Shown here: positions 5,367 through 6,868 of the stretch, piece by piece
How positions within the stretch are numbered: the first letter of the stretch is position 1
Layout: each line of letters opens with the position of its first letter
Assembly (NCBI GenBank): GCA_947057505.1
Contig: CAMSEM010000064.1
Coordinates: 1 to 6,868 of the forward strand
Length of the DNA: 6,868 nucleotides
Source of the DNA: an uncultured Clostridium sp.
GTDB taxonomy: Bacteria; Bacillota; Clostridia; TANB77; CAG-508
Direction of reading: 5' to 3'
Translations under genes and position numbers: made by a program
The notes under the pieces: model-generated
What the model was told of the DNA's origin: nothing
The model's input: the letters and a program-made list of their open reading frames with translations, nothing else
The model's database searches: none

Positions 5367-6806
5367 TTATTTCTTATTTACTGGAATTCTAATTACTACT
5401 TCTGTACCCTTTCCAGCTTCACTCTTGATGTCTATGCTACCATTGTTTTGATCTAAAATTTCTTTTGCAATTGGAAGTCCAAGTCCTGTACCTCCCATTT
5501 CTCTAGTTCTTGCTTTATCTACTCTATAAAATCTTTCAAATATTCTAGATAAGTCTTTTTCAGGAATTCCAAGACCATTATCTATTACTTTAATGTAAGC
5601 ATCGTTATATACAAAACCCACATATACTTTAATAGTTCCTTTTTCAGGTGTGTATTTAATAGCGTTTGAAATGATATTTAAAATAACTCTTTCTATTCCA
5701 TATTTATCTGCATGGATTGGAGGAACATTGGCAGTAACAAAACATTCTGCATGGTGTTCTTTTTTTTCTATTTCAAATTTTAGTCTTTCTAAGCATTTTT
5801 TGGTTAAATCACCTAAATCAAATTCTGTTTCTTCTTTGATTATTTTTTTATTATCATATCTAGAAAGTGTTAACAAATCTGTTACAAGTTTTGCCATTCT
5901 TCTTGCTTCAGAGCTAATTACCTCTAAAAATTTAGTTTGCATTTCTTTGTCGTATTCACTTTCAAGAAGAGTATCTGCATAGCCCATAATGGAAGTAATT
6001 GGTGTTTTTAGTTCATGTGATACATCTGCAACAAACTCTTTTCTCATGTTGTCTAATTTTACATGTTCTGTAATATCTTGTATTACCACAATAACCCCTG
6101 CTGGTATATCATTTTCATCTTGAAATGGTGCAAACAGAAGATTTACATATTTTTCACCTATATTAATTCTTTGTTCAGAAGATGTCCAATTTTCTAGGTA
6201 TACAATTTTTTCTAAGTTAATATCTGTTTGTAATTTTTGAAATATTTGATTAAAATGGTTGTCTTGTGTGCTTAAGTTTAATAATTGTATAGCTGCTGGG
6301 TTAATATGAATGATGTCTCCTTCCATATCAAATGCAATAATTCCATCTGTCATGTGTAATAATATTGTTTCAATTTGTCTTTTTTGTTTTCCCATTTCAT
6401 TTAAGTTCTGTTTTAGTTCTGCTGTCATCAAACTAAATGCATTTACTAGTTCATCTACTTGTGTTTTACTTTTTCCTGTTTCTTCAATTTGTACTTCTTC
6501 ACCATTTGCAATTTTTTCTGCATTTTGTATTAAGGAATTAATTGGTTTAATAACAGATTTTGATACAAAATACCCTACTAATAGAGTAATAATTGCAAAA
6601 ATTCCAATAGCAATTACAGTAATTACTTTTGTTTGGGCAATTTGTTGTTCTATTAAGCTTATTTTTTCTTCACTTTGGCTTATGTTAGTAAATGATTCTC
6701 CCATTTGTTCTAACATATTAATGTGAAAAAATGAAAGTGCACTAATAACCACAATTCCTAATGCAAAAAAGATTAATATAATTTTTGTTTGTATATTTTT
6801 TACCAT
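5367..6806 (-). CDS. Membrane sensor histidine kinase (PhoR/WalK/ResE type)
   Basis: The product, 479 residues, is a complete two-component sensor kinase. Its order is TM1 (about 8-27), a very short external loop (28-60), TM2 (61-82), HAMP (about 83-135), a PAS domain (about 145-247), the HisKA dimerisation domain with the phospho-accepting His264 in DVSHELKTPI, and the HATPase domain. The latter shows the N box (Asn377, Asn381), G1 DNGLGIP (409-415), F box FERFYR (423-428) and G2 GGTGLGL (438-444). It should autophosphorylate and pass phosphate to an OmpR-type response regulator, whose gene would be expected upstream, beyond the right edge. With only about 33 external residues it lacks the large sensor domain of WalK or PhoR, so sensing probably occurs in the membrane or through PAS. 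ATG at 6806, AGGA upstream. The specific signal and regulon cannot be told. The 62 nt right of the gene are open in two frames ending just before this start, so a partial upstream gene is possible but undecidable. Confidence 0.95.
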   Translation of the reverse strand: MVKNIQTKIILIFFALGIVVISALSFFHINMLEQMGESFTNISQSEEKISLIEQQIAQTKVITVIAIGIFAIITLLVGYFVSKSVIKPINSLIQNAEKIANGEEVQIEETGKSKTQVDELVNAFSLMTAELKQNLNEMGKQKRQIETILLHMTDGIIAFDMEGDIIHINPAAIQLLNLSTQDNHFNQIFQKLQTDINLEKIVYLENWTSSEQRINIGEKYVNLLFAPFQDENDIPAGVIVVIQDITEHVKLDNMRKEFVADVSHELKTPITSIMGYADTLLESEYDKEMQTKFLEVISSEARRMAKLVTDLLTLSRYDNKKIIKEETEFDLGDLTKKCLERLKFEIEKKEHHAECFVTANVPPIHADKYGIERVILNIISNAIKYTPEKGTIKVYVGFVYNDAYIKVIDNGLGIPEKDLSRIFERFYRVDKARTREMGGTGLGLPIAKEILDQNNGSIDIKSEAGKGTEVVIRIPVNKK

Positions 6807-6868
6807 TTTTCTATCCTATGTTAGCTTTCTTAAAGTTAAACATTTCTTCTTTCTTATATTGCTTTTGT

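Noticed and set aside
6811..6868. 3' end of an upstream gene such as a response regulator
   Set aside because: Two minus-strand frames are open from the right edge to stops just before the kinase start, but fewer than 20 codons are visible and neither looks like a known response regulator C-terminus.

Overview
This AT-rich window (roughly 30% G+C by eye) looks like chromosome from a low-GC Firmicute, most likely an anaerobic, gut-type member of the Clostridia. The grounds are strong AGGAGG-type ribosome binding sites, TTG start codons, a RicT (YaaT) homologue next to holB as in Bacillus and Clostridia, a clostridial 2[4Fe-4S] ferredoxin, and a surface protein whose N-terminus is a prepilin-like hydrophobic helix. 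The taxonomic placement is inference; there is no rRNA or marker gene to fix it.

Layout: every convincing protein gene is on the minus strand, so transcription runs from right to left. From the right edge come a membrane sensor histidine kinase (5367-6806), signal peptidase I lepB (4656-5309), DNA polymerase III delta-prime subunit holB (3694-4599), ricT (2632-3546) and a 57-residue 2[4Fe-4S] ferredoxin (2417-2590, easily missed because it is so short). A strong hairpin terminator (2346-2386) closes this block. Between holB and ricT lies a 100-nt imperfect palindrome (3589-3688), followed by a likely ricT promoter, so the block may be two transcription units.

The 468-nt gene-free stretch 1949-2416 is the most unusual part. 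It holds two divergent extended -10 promoters, one firing left into birA and one firing right, a compositionally distinct region with several complementary segments that may be a structured non-coding RNA on the plus strand (about 2121-2300), a perfect 20-bp palindrome (2309-2328) and the bidirectional terminator.

Left of this lie a minimal, catalytic-domain-only biotin protein ligase (birA, 1370-1948) and, running off the left edge, at least 406 codons of a repetitive surface protein (1-1218) that joins a prepilin-like membrane helix to about twelve 23-residue beta-solenoid rungs.

Functionally the window mixes housekeeping (replication clamp loading, signal peptide cleavage, biotinylation), signalling (kinase, RicT) and cell-surface genes. 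The holB-ricT pair is conserved synteny; the other neighbours have no obvious single pathway. No tRNA, rRNA, CRISPR array, transposase or phage gene was seen.
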